DNA from: GCA-2862585 sp036340235
GTDB taxonomy: Bacteria; Bacteroidota; Bacteroidia; Flavobacteriales; UBA7312
Direction of reading: 5' to 3'
Assembly: GCA_036340235.1 (NCBI GenBank)
Contig: JAYYZE010000025.1
Location: 1-28,522 of the forward strand
Length of the DNA: 28,522 nucleotides
In this document: piece by piece, positions 15,203-23,707 of the stretch
How the letters are laid out: each line of letters starts with the position of its first letter
Position numbering within the stretch: the first letter of the stretch is position 1
The notes under the pieces: model-generated
What the model was told of the DNA's origin: nothing
Databases searched by the model: none
The model's input: only the letters and a program-made list of their open reading frames with translations
Program-made: the position numbers and the translations under genes

Positions 15203-16774
15203 TTACCTATTGTAATAGCCGTTCTTTTTTCCCCAATCAACGGGCTTACGTTGATTTTCTTTAAGGTTACTGGTTGGAGGACCTAGGCGATCCATAGCAC
15301 ATCTGAAACCTATGTAGTTGGTAGACTGCTTTTGGTCTAAAAATCGCCTTGTTCCTGGAACCATCCAGTATGCTCTGTCTTTGAAAGACCCTCCCTTATA
15401 TACTCTTGTTTGATCGGAAATCAGTGATGTAACATTTAATTCATATACCTGATTAGTAGTACTTTCTTCGGGATCTTCTAGCCAAGTACTGGCAGGCCCT
15501 GATACTCTCGAATCAAAGTCACCGTCAAGGTAGTTGATGTTATCGGCTTTGTTGTAATTTCTTCTGTTGAGGTTTTCTTCTACAGTTACATTTCTTTTTA
15601 TAATATTTCCTAAACTATCTTTTTCGACAATAAATCTATCCTCATCTCTTTCCCAAGTTTCAAATACATTCCCTCTAAATGGGTTTAAATCAGACGTGTT
15701 TGGGTCTACCATAGGTCGGTAAACATCCATTACCCACTCCGAAACATTACCAGCCATGTTGTAAAGGCCATATTCGTTGGGCCAATAACTTATCACAGGG
15801 GCAGTTTTGTCTGCGTTATCGTTAAGTTTGCCAGCAGTTCCCATATTATCTCCTCTAGCTCTTTTGAAGTTTGCAACGATTTCACCTTGGTTTTGTTTTG
15901 ATGGATTACGTACTCCGTCTCCATTCCAAGGGTACAACCTTCGCTTGTCAACATTCTCATTTTCGGTATTACCGACTAAGGCTATAGCAGCAAACTCCCA
16001 TTCCGCTTCAGTGGGTAATCTAAAGCTTGGTATGAGAATTCCATCCAACTCTTGGACTCCTCTGACAGCATTTTTATCTCTTCCTGCTTTTTTATCATAG
16101 GCGTGGATTCCAGATTTCAAATTAGGTAGTTTTCTTCTAACACGACCTTCGTATTGCCCCATTATGAATGCGTCAGTCTTAAATACGTTCTCATCTACTT
16201 GTTCGGGGTCTTCCCAAAGATATCCATTATTAATTAGGATTCGTTCGTTAAAGCGATCTGTTCTCCATGCGCAATAGTCAACAGCTTGTTCCCAACTCAC
16301 TCCAACAACAGGGTATTGGTGAAAGGCAGGATGACGTAAATAGCTTCTGACATAAGGTTCGTTGTAAGACATCTTATCTCTCCAAACATTTGTGTCAGGA
16401 AGGGCATTCCAATACACTTCTGGGTAGGAACCGTTGTCATAGTTTGATCCATATACTCTTTCGATCCAAAATAGATATTCTAAATAATCAACATTTCTTA
16501 CCTCAGTTTCGTCCATGTAAAAAGATGAGACGGTTACGGTTTTAGGAACGTTGTTCCAATCATACAAAACATCTTGCTCTACACGACCCATGGTAAATGA
16601 ACCACCCTCAACAAATACCATGCCTGGAGGGGTGATTTGTTCTGTGTAATTCATTGAAATTTCAAATCCACCGTGTTCAGGATCGTTATAGTTCCATCCA
16701 GTTGTTTTGGATTTTTCTTTGCTACAACTAGCTAAAATTGTAATTGAAAGAAAGAATAATAGTTGATTTTTCAT
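15203..16774 (-). CDS. gldJ: Gliding motility / T9SS lipoprotein GldJ
   Basis: The 523-aa lipoprotein has a signal peptide with lipobox LASC and acylated Cys17, then a formylglycine-generating-enzyme-like (FGE/sulfatase-modifying) fold. Recognisable parts are PPGMVFVEGGSFTMG near 48-62, FYMDETEVRN, HPAFHQYPVVGVSWEQAVDYCAWR, RLPTEAEWEFAA and YNMAGNVSEWVMDVYRP. The end RVYKGGSFKDRAY...YIGFRCA is canonical. In Flavobacterium johnsoniae GldJ is required for gliding and for stability of GldK, a T9SS ring component. GldJ rather than GldK/PorK is favoured by the neighbouring porU and porV and by downstream murF, an arrangement I recall from other flavobacteria. It is preceded by a PorP/SprF gene 28 nt upstream, so they probably share a transcript. 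Confidence 0.87.
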   Translation of the reverse strand: MKNQLLFFLSITILASCSKEKSKTTGWNYNDPEHGGFEISMNYTEQITPPGMVFVEGGSFTMGRVEQDVLYDWNNVPKTVTVSSFYMDETEVRNVDYLEYLFWIERVYGSNYDNGSYPEVYWNALPDTNVWRDKMSYNEPYVRSYLRHPAFHQYPVVGVSWEQAVDYCAWRTDRFNERILINNGYLWEDPEQVDENVFKTDAFIMGQYEGRVRRKLPNLKSGIHAYDKKAGRDKNAVRGVQELDGILIPSFRLPTEAEWEFAAIALVGNTENENVDKRRLYPWNGDGVRNPSKQNQGEIVANFKRARGDNMGTAGKLNDNADKTAPVISYWPNEYGLYNMAGNVSEWVMDVYRPMVDPNTSDLNPFRGNVFETWERDEDRFIVEKDSLGNIIKRNVTVEENLNRRNYNKADNINYLDGDFDSRVSGPASTWLEDPEESTTNQVYELNVTSLISDQTRVYKGGSFKDRAYWMVPGTRRFLDQKQSTNYIGFRCAMDRLGPPTSNLKENQRKPVDWGKKNGYYNR

Positions 16775-16802
16775 AATAAAATGGGTTTCTACGTATATGT
16801 AA

Positions 16803-17825
16803 CTAAAAATTGGGACAGTTTATTGTTTCGTATGATCTTCCTTTGTAACGGCAAGGCAACTTGTATGCGAAAGAAAATTCGTGCGCTCCCTGTGTGTTAC
16901 TATTGTTTAAGTCTGATATAGTTATGTCATAGCTATATCCAAACTTCCATGTTTTTTGCTCTATTCCCAAGAGGACAATAAAAGCGTCAAAGTTTTCAGC
17001 ACTTTGTCTTAACCATAAGCCACCAACAATTGGTCCTTTAATAACATACATACCATAATTCAGTTGCATAAAGTCTTGTTGCTTTTGATACAAAATGTTT
17101 GGCGATAGTAATGCTGCATTCTTGGGTCTGTTTCCAGAGTTAGTTCGGTATGTGCCAAATCTGTTCAGTGGAAAAGTGGCGCCAATGTTGGCTGTTATTT
17201 TCATAGGTAATCGACTTTCCCCAATAAACCCTTGATCTGGCATAGTGATATGATGGGCAGCAAAGCCAAAGTAATAATCGAATTGATTGTTAGCACTACC
17301 AAATCCCATAAATCCAGCTGCAAAATCGGCGAATCCCTTTCTATCGGCATAGTTAGGAATGTCTTCGTTGGTTGGGTAGATAAAACCTTGAACAGGATCA
17401 ATCATGTCTCCAAAGGTCAGGCTAGACCAATCGATGCCGAGTTGGCGGTAGGCACCTTCTAATCCGGCGTTTACAATAAATCGCTTTGTAACTTGAAGAC
17501 GATAAGCATAGCTAGCGCTTATGTGAGTGGTGTTTAGATTACCAGCACCAGCTACATCTTTAGCTATAGCAAACCCTAAGCCACCGCTTAGTTTTTCAAC
17601 AAACTGATCGTAGGAGGCGCTGTAAGTGACATAGGTTTTACCAATAGCTGGCCACTGATCACGATGGTTGAGAGTAATTCTGGGGCATATATTGGTCCCT
17701 GCCATCGCAGGATTGAGATACAAGGGGTTTGCAAAGAATTGACTAAATGCAGGATCTTGCGCTTTTGCTTCATATGAACTAATGGCAAAAACCGACAAAC
17801 ACAATAGAAATGTAATTTTCTTCAT
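16803..17825 (-). CDS. PorP/SprF-family T9SS outer-membrane protein
   Basis: The 340-aa protein has a signal peptide (about 1-23, ending YEAKAQ) and a beta-barrel-like body. It shows the PorP/SprF hallmarks: QDPAFSQFFANPLYLNPAMAGT immediately after the signal, NHRDQWPAIGKTYVTYSASYDQ, then GGLGFAIAKDVAGAGNL, and a C-terminal strand ending FSFAYKLPC. PorP/SprF proteins sit with the PorK-N ring or assist export of partner adhesins. I chose ATG 17825, which starts a good signal peptide; the longer frame to 17915 adds a hydrophobic, non-conserved leader. Which of the many paralogues this is cannot be told, so no symbol is given. It lies upstream of gldJ and divergent from porU. Confidence 0.85.
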   Translation of the reverse strand: MKKITFLLCLSVFAISSYEAKAQDPAFSQFFANPLYLNPAMAGTNICPRITLNHRDQWPAIGKTYVTYSASYDQFVEKLSGGLGFAIAKDVAGAGNLNTTHISASYAYRLQVTKRFIVNAGLEGAYRQLGIDWSSLTFGDMIDPVQGFIYPTNEDIPNYADRKGFADFAAGFMGFGSANNQFDYYFGFAAHHITMPDQGFIGESRLPMKITANIGATFPLNRFGTYRTNSGNRPKNAALLSPNILYQKQQDFMQLNYGMYVIKGPIVGGLWLRQSAENFDAFIVLLGIEQKTWKFGYSYDITISDLNNSNTQGAHEFSFAYKLPCRYKGRSYETINCPNF

Positions 17826-17852
17826 CGAAAGCAAATATTTTAAAGTAGTTAA

Positions 17853-17860
17853 CAAAAATA
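17853..17860 (-). promoter_or_regulatory. Candidate -7 box upstream of porP/sprF-gldJ
   Basis: The minus-strand octamer TATTTTTG matches TAnnTTTG, 27 nt before the ATG at 17825. No TTTG is found 19 nt further upstream. It lies in the 152-bp divergent region shared with porU, which otherwise contains only AT-rich DNA. Confidence 0.35.
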
Positions 17861-17945
17861 TAAAAATTATAATAACCACCTCCCTTTCTTTTAAGAGAAT
17901 GTGTAATAAATGCACGTATGCTTTCGTTATTTGGGTGGTTATGTA

Positions 17946-17976
17946 GTTGGTGATATTGCTTTTTGCACTAACTTTG
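17946..17976 (+). promoter_or_regulatory. Candidate porU promoter
   Basis: GTTG (17946-17949), a 19-nt spacer and TAACTTTG (17969-17976) fit the Bacteroidota TTTG-N19-TAnnTTTG pattern with one -33 mismatch. The -7 box ends 1 nt before the first possible ATG (17978) and 10 nt before the next (17987), so the mRNA would have almost no leader. Confidence 0.5.
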
Positions 17977-17977
17977 A

Positions 17978-20900
17978 ATGAATTTTATGAAATTTAATCA
18001 CCTCGTTATTTTGTGCTTTTTGGCATTGTCATCTTTTGCGCAACAATCACAATATCAGTATTTTGACTGGCAATGGAAAAATAATGCTCCGCACTTAAAT
18101 TCACACGATAATTACATTTACAGTTTTGAAAGTACATTTCAAAATCTGACTTCCGATTTTGATGTGATGGTAGAGGATGCTGTTTTTGTAGAATGCAATG
18201 AAAAAGAGGTCTCATTTTTGCAAAATTTGGAAGTTTCGAGTAATGTAAAATTAAGTTATGATTATGGATTTGAAAGAAAACGACTTGTAATTAGAGGTGA
18301 TCTTTTTCCGTTTCGACTAAACAATGGGGTGTATGAGAAGCTCTTGTTCTGCAAAATTTCTGTAAAACTCAACAAACAGCCAGCTAGCAGACAAGCTACT
18401 TCCTCTATTGAACACTCTGTATTGTCATCAGGTAAATGGTATAAAGTAGCTATCAATGACAATGGCATTTTTCGTATAAGTTACCAAGACCTAAAGAATT
18501 TAGGTGTTGACGTTGATAACATTAACCCAAAGAATATTCGATTGTATGGTCATCCAGGTGGTATGTTGCCAGTGTTAAACGGAAAGGAAAGGGTTCAAGA
18601 CTTAAAAGAATTATCGATCCAAGTAGTTGGGCAATCTGACAATTCGTTTGACAGCAATGACTATATTTTGTTTTATGGTCAATCTCCTCATCAGTGGGAG
18701 CAAATATCTTCTCACTTTAACAGACAGGAACACTATTTTGACGATTACACTTATTATTTTATAACATCTGATTTGGGGCTAGGAAAGCGCATATCAACAA
18801 TCACTCAATCGCTGTCTGCCGATACTGTAATCAAAACATTTAATGATTACCAAATTTTTGAAACAAATGAAGTTAATTTTATAAAGTCTGGACGTGAATG
18901 GTACGGCGATGCCTTTGATTTGGTTGACTCTAGAGAATACAACTTTAGTTTTCCAAATCTAGTTGGTAGCGTTTCGATGAGAGCCGTTTTTGCTGCACGA
19001 GCCACATCACCTTACAATTCAAGCTTTACCGTAAAATCTTCTGGATTTAATCCCGAGACATATACCGTCTCTCCAGTCAGTGGCAACTACAATTATGCTA
19101 ATCTCATTTCAATTGAAAAGGTATTTATCCCCAATGTTGATAATTTCAATCTAAGTGTGGAATTCAATTCCAACTCTAGTACTGCTAACGGATGGGTTGA
19201 CTATATTCAAATCAATGCCATACGAGAATTATCCATGATAGGTAGTCAAATGAATTTTAGGTCATTGTCTTCCGTTGAGCCAAATTCAGTGAGCGAGTTC
19301 GAGTTGACTAATTCAAACTCTTCATTAACCATTTGGGATGTATCTCATGCACTGGATCCTCAACGCCTGGTCTATGACATTGATGGATCTACTATACGCT
19401 TTTCAGCCGCCACAGACACCCTAAAAGAGTTTATTGCATTTGATGGAGGTTACAAGTCTGTTTCACTAGTTGGGTCGGTGGCCAATCAAGACCTACATTC
19501 GCTTAGAAACACGGACTACATAATTGTTAGTCATCCATTATTTTTGGAAGAAGCAAATCGTTTAGCCGACTTTCACCGTACCAGCAGTGACCTAATTGTT
19601 GAAGTAGTGACCCCTCAACAAATTTATAACGAGTTCTCGTCTGGAAGTCAGGATGTTTCTGCCATCAGAGATTTTGCTAAATACCTTTATGATCAAGAAC
19701 ATCCATTGAAGTACATGTTGTTTTTTGGAGACGCTTCCTATGACCCAAAAGACAGATTAGCTAACAATACCAATTTTATCGTTTCCTATCAGTCAGAAAA
19801 TTCTACTAACTCTTTGTATTCTTATGTGAGTGATGATTTTTTTGCTATTCTAGATGACGGTGAGAGTATTTCACAGGACGATTCACAAACCCCATTTTTA
19901 GATATAGGTATTGGTAGATTTCCAGTACAAAACTTGACAGAAGCACAAAACGCAGTCAACAAAGTGATTGCTTACAGTTCAGAAAACGCCTTAGGCGATT
20001 GGCGTCTTAACATGTGTTTTGTTGGCGATGATAACGATGATGTGGAAACGGTTCATTCTTTGCAGGCTGAGGAATTATCTGATTATGTTACATCGGCCTA
20101 CCCATCCGTGAATATAGACAAGATTTACCTGGATGCTTATGAGCAAATAACCTCCACTGGAGGACAACGATGTCCTAGCGTAAACGCTGCAATTTCTGAT
20201 GCAGTTAACAAAGGTATGTTTTTGGTAAATTACACAGGGCATGGAGGCGAATTAGGATGGGCTCACGAGCGAATTCTTGAAGTGGCTGATATATACTCAT
20301 GGACTAACAATGCCAAAATGCCCCTTTTTATGACCGCCACTTGTGAGTTTGGAAGGTATGACGACCCTGACAGGATATCAGCCGGTGAACATGTATTTCT
20401 TAAAGAAAATGCAGGCGCCATTGCCTTATTAACCACTTCAAGAGTAGTGTTTACTAATAGTAATTTAAATCTCAATAAATCCTTATTGCAAAACCTATAC
20501 CCTAAACCATCAGACAACCAGTTTCCACGCTTAGGCGATGTGCTTGTGAGAACGAAAAACTCTGTGAGTAACGTAGAAAACTCTAATCACCGAAACTTCA
20601 CTCTGCTTGGCGATCCTGCCATTACCTTGGCATATCCAAAACACGAGATTGTCATTACTGAAGTTTTAGATAGTGCCAAAGCATTGGGAAGAGTTACTGT
20701 AGTTGGTGAAGTGCAACAAAACGGACTCAGATTAACTGATTTTAATGGCTATGTCTTTCCAAAGGTGTTTGACAAACGAAAAGATTACCAAACCTTAGCG
20801 CAAGACAATTCACCAGTTATAGTATTTGATTTACAAAAGAACCTCATATTCAATGGTAAATCAACGGTAACTAATGGTGAGTTCTCATTTTCGTTCGTAG

Positions 20901-21703
20901 TACCAAAAGATATCAATTATGACTATGGCAAAGGAAAAATCAGTCTCTATGCATTAGGACAAATTAATGGTTTTTCTACAGATGCATCGGGTGTAGATAC
21001 CCAGATTGTCATTGGTGGTACGGCTCAATTCTATGAGGAAGACTTTAATGGGCCTACTATTGAATTGTTTATGAACGATACCAACTTCATAAACGGTGGT
21101 TTAACCAATTCAAACCCTAATCTCTTTGCTGTTTTGTTTGATGAAAATGGCATAAATACAGTTGGCAATGGTATTGGTCATGACATGGTTGCAATATTAG
21201 ATGAATCATCTTCAAATCCTATTGTACTTAATGACTTTTTTCAATACGACGCAAATAGTTACCAAAAAGGCGTCATCTTATATCCCTTTTCTAATTTGAG
21301 CGAGGGAAGCCATCAACTGACGGTCAAAGTTTGGGATGTTTACAACAACTTTTCAGAGAGTCATGCCGATTTCACTGTCATCGGTTCTAATAACTTAACC
21401 ATTCAGAATTTGATGAATTATCCTAACCCAGTGTTGGACTTTACCTCTTTTTATTTTGAGCATAATAAGGCTCAAGAGAATTTAATGGTAAGCCTAGAAA
21501 TAATGGACTTAACAGGCAATAGGGTGGTCCGCCTTGAAGATACTCTCAGACCACAAGGATTTAGATATGGTCCACTAATCTGGAATGGCAAATCAGCCAC
21601 GGGTGCTAATCTAAAGTCGGGTATTTATTTATATAGATTAGTTGCTCAAGGAGCCGACGGCCAATTATCTTCAATGTCTGCTAAACTTATACTAATAAAT
21701 TAA
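17978..21703 (+). CDS. porU: T9SS C-terminal signal peptidase/sortase PorU
   Basis: The 1241-aa secreted cysteine protease removes the CTD from T9SS cargo and catalyses its attachment to A-LPS or another acceptor at the cell surface, with PorV, PorQ and PorZ. A signal peptide ends near residue 22 (ALSSFAQQ). A long N-terminal region follows, then the gingipain-like C25 domain (about 510-890) with GDASYDP, IGRFPVQ, the catalytic His755 in NYTGHGGELGW and Cys789 in TATCEFGR. After Ig-like domains the end (about 1140-1241) has YPNPV, a FlgD-like WNGKSATGANLKSGIYLYRL segment and a T9SS CTD-like tail, as known for PorU. The start may be ATG 17978 or the ATG at 17987, which gives the cleaner signal peptide (MKFNHLVI). 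PorV follows after 62 bp. Confidence 0.92.
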   Translation: MNFMKFNHLVILCFLALSSFAQQSQYQYFDWQWKNNAPHLNSHDNYIYSFESTFQNLTSDFDVMVEDAVFVECNEKEVSFLQNLEVSSNVKLSYDYGFERKRLVIRGDLFPFRLNNGVYEKLLFCKISVKLNKQPASRQATSSIEHSVLSSGKWYKVAINDNGIFRISYQDLKNLGVDVDNINPKNIRLYGHPGGMLPVLNGKERVQDLKELSIQVVGQSDNSFDSNDYILFYGQSPHQWEQISSHFNRQEHYFDDYTYYFITSDLGLGKRISTITQSLSADTVIKTFNDYQIFETNEVNFIKSGREWYGDAFDLVDSREYNFSFPNLVGSVSMRAVFAARATSPYNSSFTVKSSGFNPETYTVSPVSGNYNYANLISIEKVFIPNVDNFNLSVEFNSNSSTANGWVDYIQINAIRELSMIGSQMNFRSLSSVEPNSVSEFELTNSNSSLTIWDVSHALDPQRLVYDIDGSTIRFSAATDTLKEFIAFDGGYKSVSLVGSVANQDLHSLRNTDYIIVSHPLFLEEANRLADFHRTSSDLIVEVVTPQQIYNEFSSGSQDVSAIRDFAKYLYDQEHPLKYMLFFGDASYDPKDRLANNTNFIVSYQSENSTNSLYSYVSDDFFAILDDGESISQDDSQTPFLDIGIGRFPVQNLTEAQNAVNKVIAYSSENALGDWRLNMCFVGDDNDDVETVHSLQAEELSDYVTSAYPSVNIDKIYLDAYEQITSTGGQRCPSVNAAISDAVNKGMFLVNYTGHGGELGWAHERILEVADIYSWTNNAKMPLFMTATCEFGRYDDPDRISAGEHVFLKENAGAIALLTTSRVVFTNSNLNLNKSLLQNLYPKPSDNQFPRLGDVLVRTKNSVSNVENSNHRNFTLLGDPAITLAYPKHEIVITEVLDSAKALGRVTVVGEVQQNGLRLTDFNGYVFPKVFDKRKDYQTLAQDNSPVIVFDLQKNLIFNGKSTVTNGEFSFSFVVPKDINYDYGKGKISLYALGQINGFSTDASGVDTQIVIGGTAQFYEEDFNGPTIELFMNDTNFINGGLTNSNPNLFAVLFDENGINTVGNGIGHDMVAILDESSSNPIVLNDFFQYDANSYQKGVILYPFSNLSEGSHQLTVKVWDVYNNFSESHADFTVIGSNNLTIQNLMNYPNPVLDFTSFYFEHNKAQENLMVSLEIMDLTGNRVVRLEDTLRPQGFRYGPLIWNGKSATGANLKSGIYLYRLVAQGADGQLSSMSAKLILIN

Positions 21704-21729
21704 AACACACGTTTTAAAAGGTAATATTT

Positions 21730-21737
21730 TATATTTG
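21730..21737 (+). promoter_or_regulatory. Candidate -7 box upstream of porV
   Basis: TATATTTG matches TAnnTTTG and lies 28 nt before the porV ATG in the 62-bp gap after porU. No TTTG is found at 19 nt upstream. It may allow porV-ispF to be expressed apart from porU. Confidence 0.4.
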
Positions 21738-21765
21738 CCTCTAATTTCTTATTAAAACACTTTAA

Positions 21766-22968
21766 ATGAATCGCCTTAATCTTTTAATTACCATAACGTA
21801 CATATTGTTGTTGTCATCACCACTGTATTCGCAAACAAACGTAAATGTTGATGACGGAAAATTTAGATTGAATACAATTACAACCTCGGTACCATTTTTG
21901 ATAATTAGTCCTGATGCCAAAGCAGGTGGCATGGGTGATGTTGGTGCGGCCACCTCTCCTGATGCAATGTCTATGCATTGGAATCCCGCAAAATATGCCT
22001 TTGTCGATGATGATATGGGTTTTTCTATATGCTATACGCCATGGCTTTCGGCACTGGTCTCTGATATCAATTTGTCCTACTTGACAGCTTACAAACGTCT
22101 CAACAAAAACGAAGTGTTGGGTTTTTCATTAAGGTATTTTAGTTTAGGTTTGATCACTTTTACCGATAAAAACAATGTAGAATTGGGGCAGTTTAACCCA
22201 AATGAATTTTCTTTAGATGGTAGTTACGCTCTAAAATTGTCACCTAATTTTTCTACTGGTGTGGCTTTAAGATATGTGTACTCTAATCTTACCGGTGGTC
22301 AACAGGTAGGAACGCTTTCAACCAAAGCTGCCCAAACAGTTGCAGGTGATATTTCCGGATATTACACTACCAATGTTCGAATAGCTGACAGAGACGTTAG
22401 TTGGTCAACAGGAATTAATATTTCTAATATTGGAGCCAAGGTGTCATATACAGAAACATCTGATAAAGATTTTATTCCAACAAACCTCAAGTTGGGCTCT
22501 TCTCTCAGTACCGACATTGACGAATTTAACCAAGTCTCTTTTGCTTTTGACATTAACAAATTATTAGTCCCTACACCACCAATTTATGATGATGCAGGTG
22601 ATGTTTTAAGTGGTGAGGATCCAGAAGTATCTGTTATAAATGGTATCTTTCAATCCTTCAATGATGCCCCTAGTGGTGATCGCGAAATTAGAGAATTGAT
22701 TTATTCTGTTGGGGCAGAATATTGGTATGACCAACAATTCGCCCTTAGAACTGGTTATTTCTACGAACACCCATCCAAGGGAGACCGACAGTTTCTGACG
22801 TTAGGTGCAGGAGTGCGTTACAATGTGTTTGGACTCGATTTTTCGTATTTAATCCCCGTTCAAAGTAGAGAAGAAGCCAATGTAACAAATCCACTTTCAA
22901 ATACCTTGAGGTTTGCCCTTACGTTTGATTTTGGTGCATTGCAAGACGAAGACGAGTCTGAAAATTAA
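21766..22968 (+). CDS. porV: T9SS outer-membrane shuttle protein PorV
   Basis: The 400-aa protein has a signal peptide (about 1-23, ending SSPLYSQ) and a FadL-like beta-barrel body. The PorV signature follows the signal: VPFLIISPDAKAGGMGDVGA, then ATSPDAMSMHWNPAKYAF. The last strands end in NTLRFALTFDFGAL with a short acidic tail. PorV (LptO) collects cargo from the SprA/Sov translocon through the CTD and hands it to PorU. Immediate linkage downstream of porU is the common flavobacterial arrangement and supports PorV rather than PorQ. ispF starts 12 nt after its stop in the same frame. Confidence 0.92.
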   Translation: MNRLNLLITITYILLLSSPLYSQTNVNVDDGKFRLNTITTSVPFLIISPDAKAGGMGDVGAATSPDAMSMHWNPAKYAFVDDDMGFSICYTPWLSALVSDINLSYLTAYKRLNKNEVLGFSLRYFSLGLITFTDKNNVELGQFNPNEFSLDGSYALKLSPNFSTGVALRYVYSNLTGGQQVGTLSTKAAQTVAGDISGYYTTNVRIADRDVSWSTGINISNIGAKVSYTETSDKDFIPTNLKLGSSLSTDIDEFNQVSFAFDINKLLVPTPPIYDDAGDVLSGEDPEVSVINGIFQSFNDAPSGDREIRELIYSVGAEYWYDQQFALRTGYFYEHPSKGDRQFLTLGAGVRYNVFGLDFSYLIPVQSREEANVTNPLSNTLRFALTFDFGALQDEDESEN

Positions 22969-22980
22969 AACATCACCGCT

Positions 22981-23460
22981 TTGAATATTAGAATAGGTTA
23001 CGGATACGATGTTCATCAGCTAGCTGAAGGACAGGACTTTGTTTTGGGAGGGATTCATTTGCCTCATACAAAAGGATCTGTTGGCCATTCAGATGCCGAT
23101 GTTTTAATACACGCCATTTGTGACGCCATATTAGGAGCTGCCAATATGCGTGATATCGGCTTCCATTTTCCAGACACATCGGCCAATTATAAAGGCATAG
23201 ATAGTAAGCTATTACTTGCTGATGTTATGGCATTAGTTAGAAAGGAGGGCTATGAAATAATGAATATTGACTCCACCGTTTGTTTAGAAAAACCAAAAGT
23301 AAACCCACATATCCCGCAAATGAAAAGTGTGCTAGCCAATTGCATGCAAATTGACGAAGGCCAGCTGTCCATTAAGGCCACCACCTCAGAAAAAATGGGA
23401 TTTGTTGGTAAAGAGTTAGGTGTGACTTCCCATGCTGTTGTTTTATTAAAGGGGGCTTAA
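22981..23460 (+). CDS. ispF: 2-C-methyl-D-erythritol 2,4-cyclodiphosphate synthase
   Basis: The 159-aa cytoplasmic enzyme of the MEP isoprenoid pathway is of normal length. Metal ligands are visible in GYDVHQL (Asp10, His12) and in the motif GHSDADVLIHAICDAILGA; the C-terminal signature SIKATTSEKMGFVG is complete. No ATG is available: the reading opens with TTG at 22981 (MNIRIGYGYDVH), four codons after the in-frame porV stop, so a TTG start is inferred. It probably shares a transcript with porV, and a strong terminator follows about 45 nt after its stop. The pairing with T9SS genes seems to be positional only. Confidence 0.93.
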   Translation: MNIRIGYGYDVHQLAEGQDFVLGGIHLPHTKGSVGHSDADVLIHAICDAILGAANMRDIGFHFPDTSANYKGIDSKLLLADVMALVRKEGYEIMNIDSTVCLEKPKVNPHIPQMKSVLANCMQIDEGQLSIKATTSEKMGFVGKELGVTSHAVVLLKGA

Positions 23461-23503
23461 GGGGCGCTGCTACTGCTTTTACATTTCAGAAATTATACAC
23501 AAA

Positions 23504-23535
23504 AAAAAGTTCCTTGGATGTCCAAGGAACTTTTT
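23504..23535. terminator. Bidirectional intrinsic terminator
   Basis: A perfect 14-bp inverted repeat, AAAAAGTTCCTTGG (23504-23517) and CCAAGGAACTTTTT (23522-23535), surrounds the loop ATGT. The A-tract before it and T-tract after it let it work in both directions. It ends the porU-porV-ispF transcript on the plus strand and the tRNA-fMet transcript on the minus strand. Confidence 0.9.
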
Positions 23536-23543
23536 GGATTTAG

Positions 23544-23616
<73 letters not shown>

Positions 23617-23626
23617 ATAAGCTTAA

Positions 23627-23634
23627 CAAATATA
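23627..23634 (-). promoter_or_regulatory. Candidate -7 box of tRNA-fMet
   Basis: The minus-strand octamer TATATTTG, identical to the tRNA-Val -7 box, lies 10 nt before the mature tRNA start at 23616, the same spacing as at tRNA-Val. The -33 region (GGTG) is a poor match. Confidence 0.5.
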
Positions 23635-23692
23635 CGAAAAAACACCAAATACACACCTATAATCTTCTCTTTTTCTTCATTGTAATAAAGTG

Positions 23693-23700
23693 TACTTTTG
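23693..23700 (+). promoter_or_regulatory. Candidate -7 box of the ABC-F/era/der operon
   Basis: TACTTTTG matches TAnnTTTG, with TTTT at the -33 position 19 nt upstream (23670-23673). The box ends 7 nt before the ATG at 23708, so the transcript would be leaderless or nearly so. Confidence 0.45.
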
Positions 23701-23707
23701 TGATCCA

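Noticed and set aside
17826..17915. Longer N terminus for the PorP/SprF protein
   Set aside because: It adds a hydrophobic, unconserved leader in front of a complete signal peptide starting at 17825.
21700..21717. Inverted repeat TTAAAAC-ACAC-GTTTTAA after porU as a terminator
   Set aside because: The stem is short and AT-rich with no T-tract after it, and a porV -7 box follows. Too weak to call.
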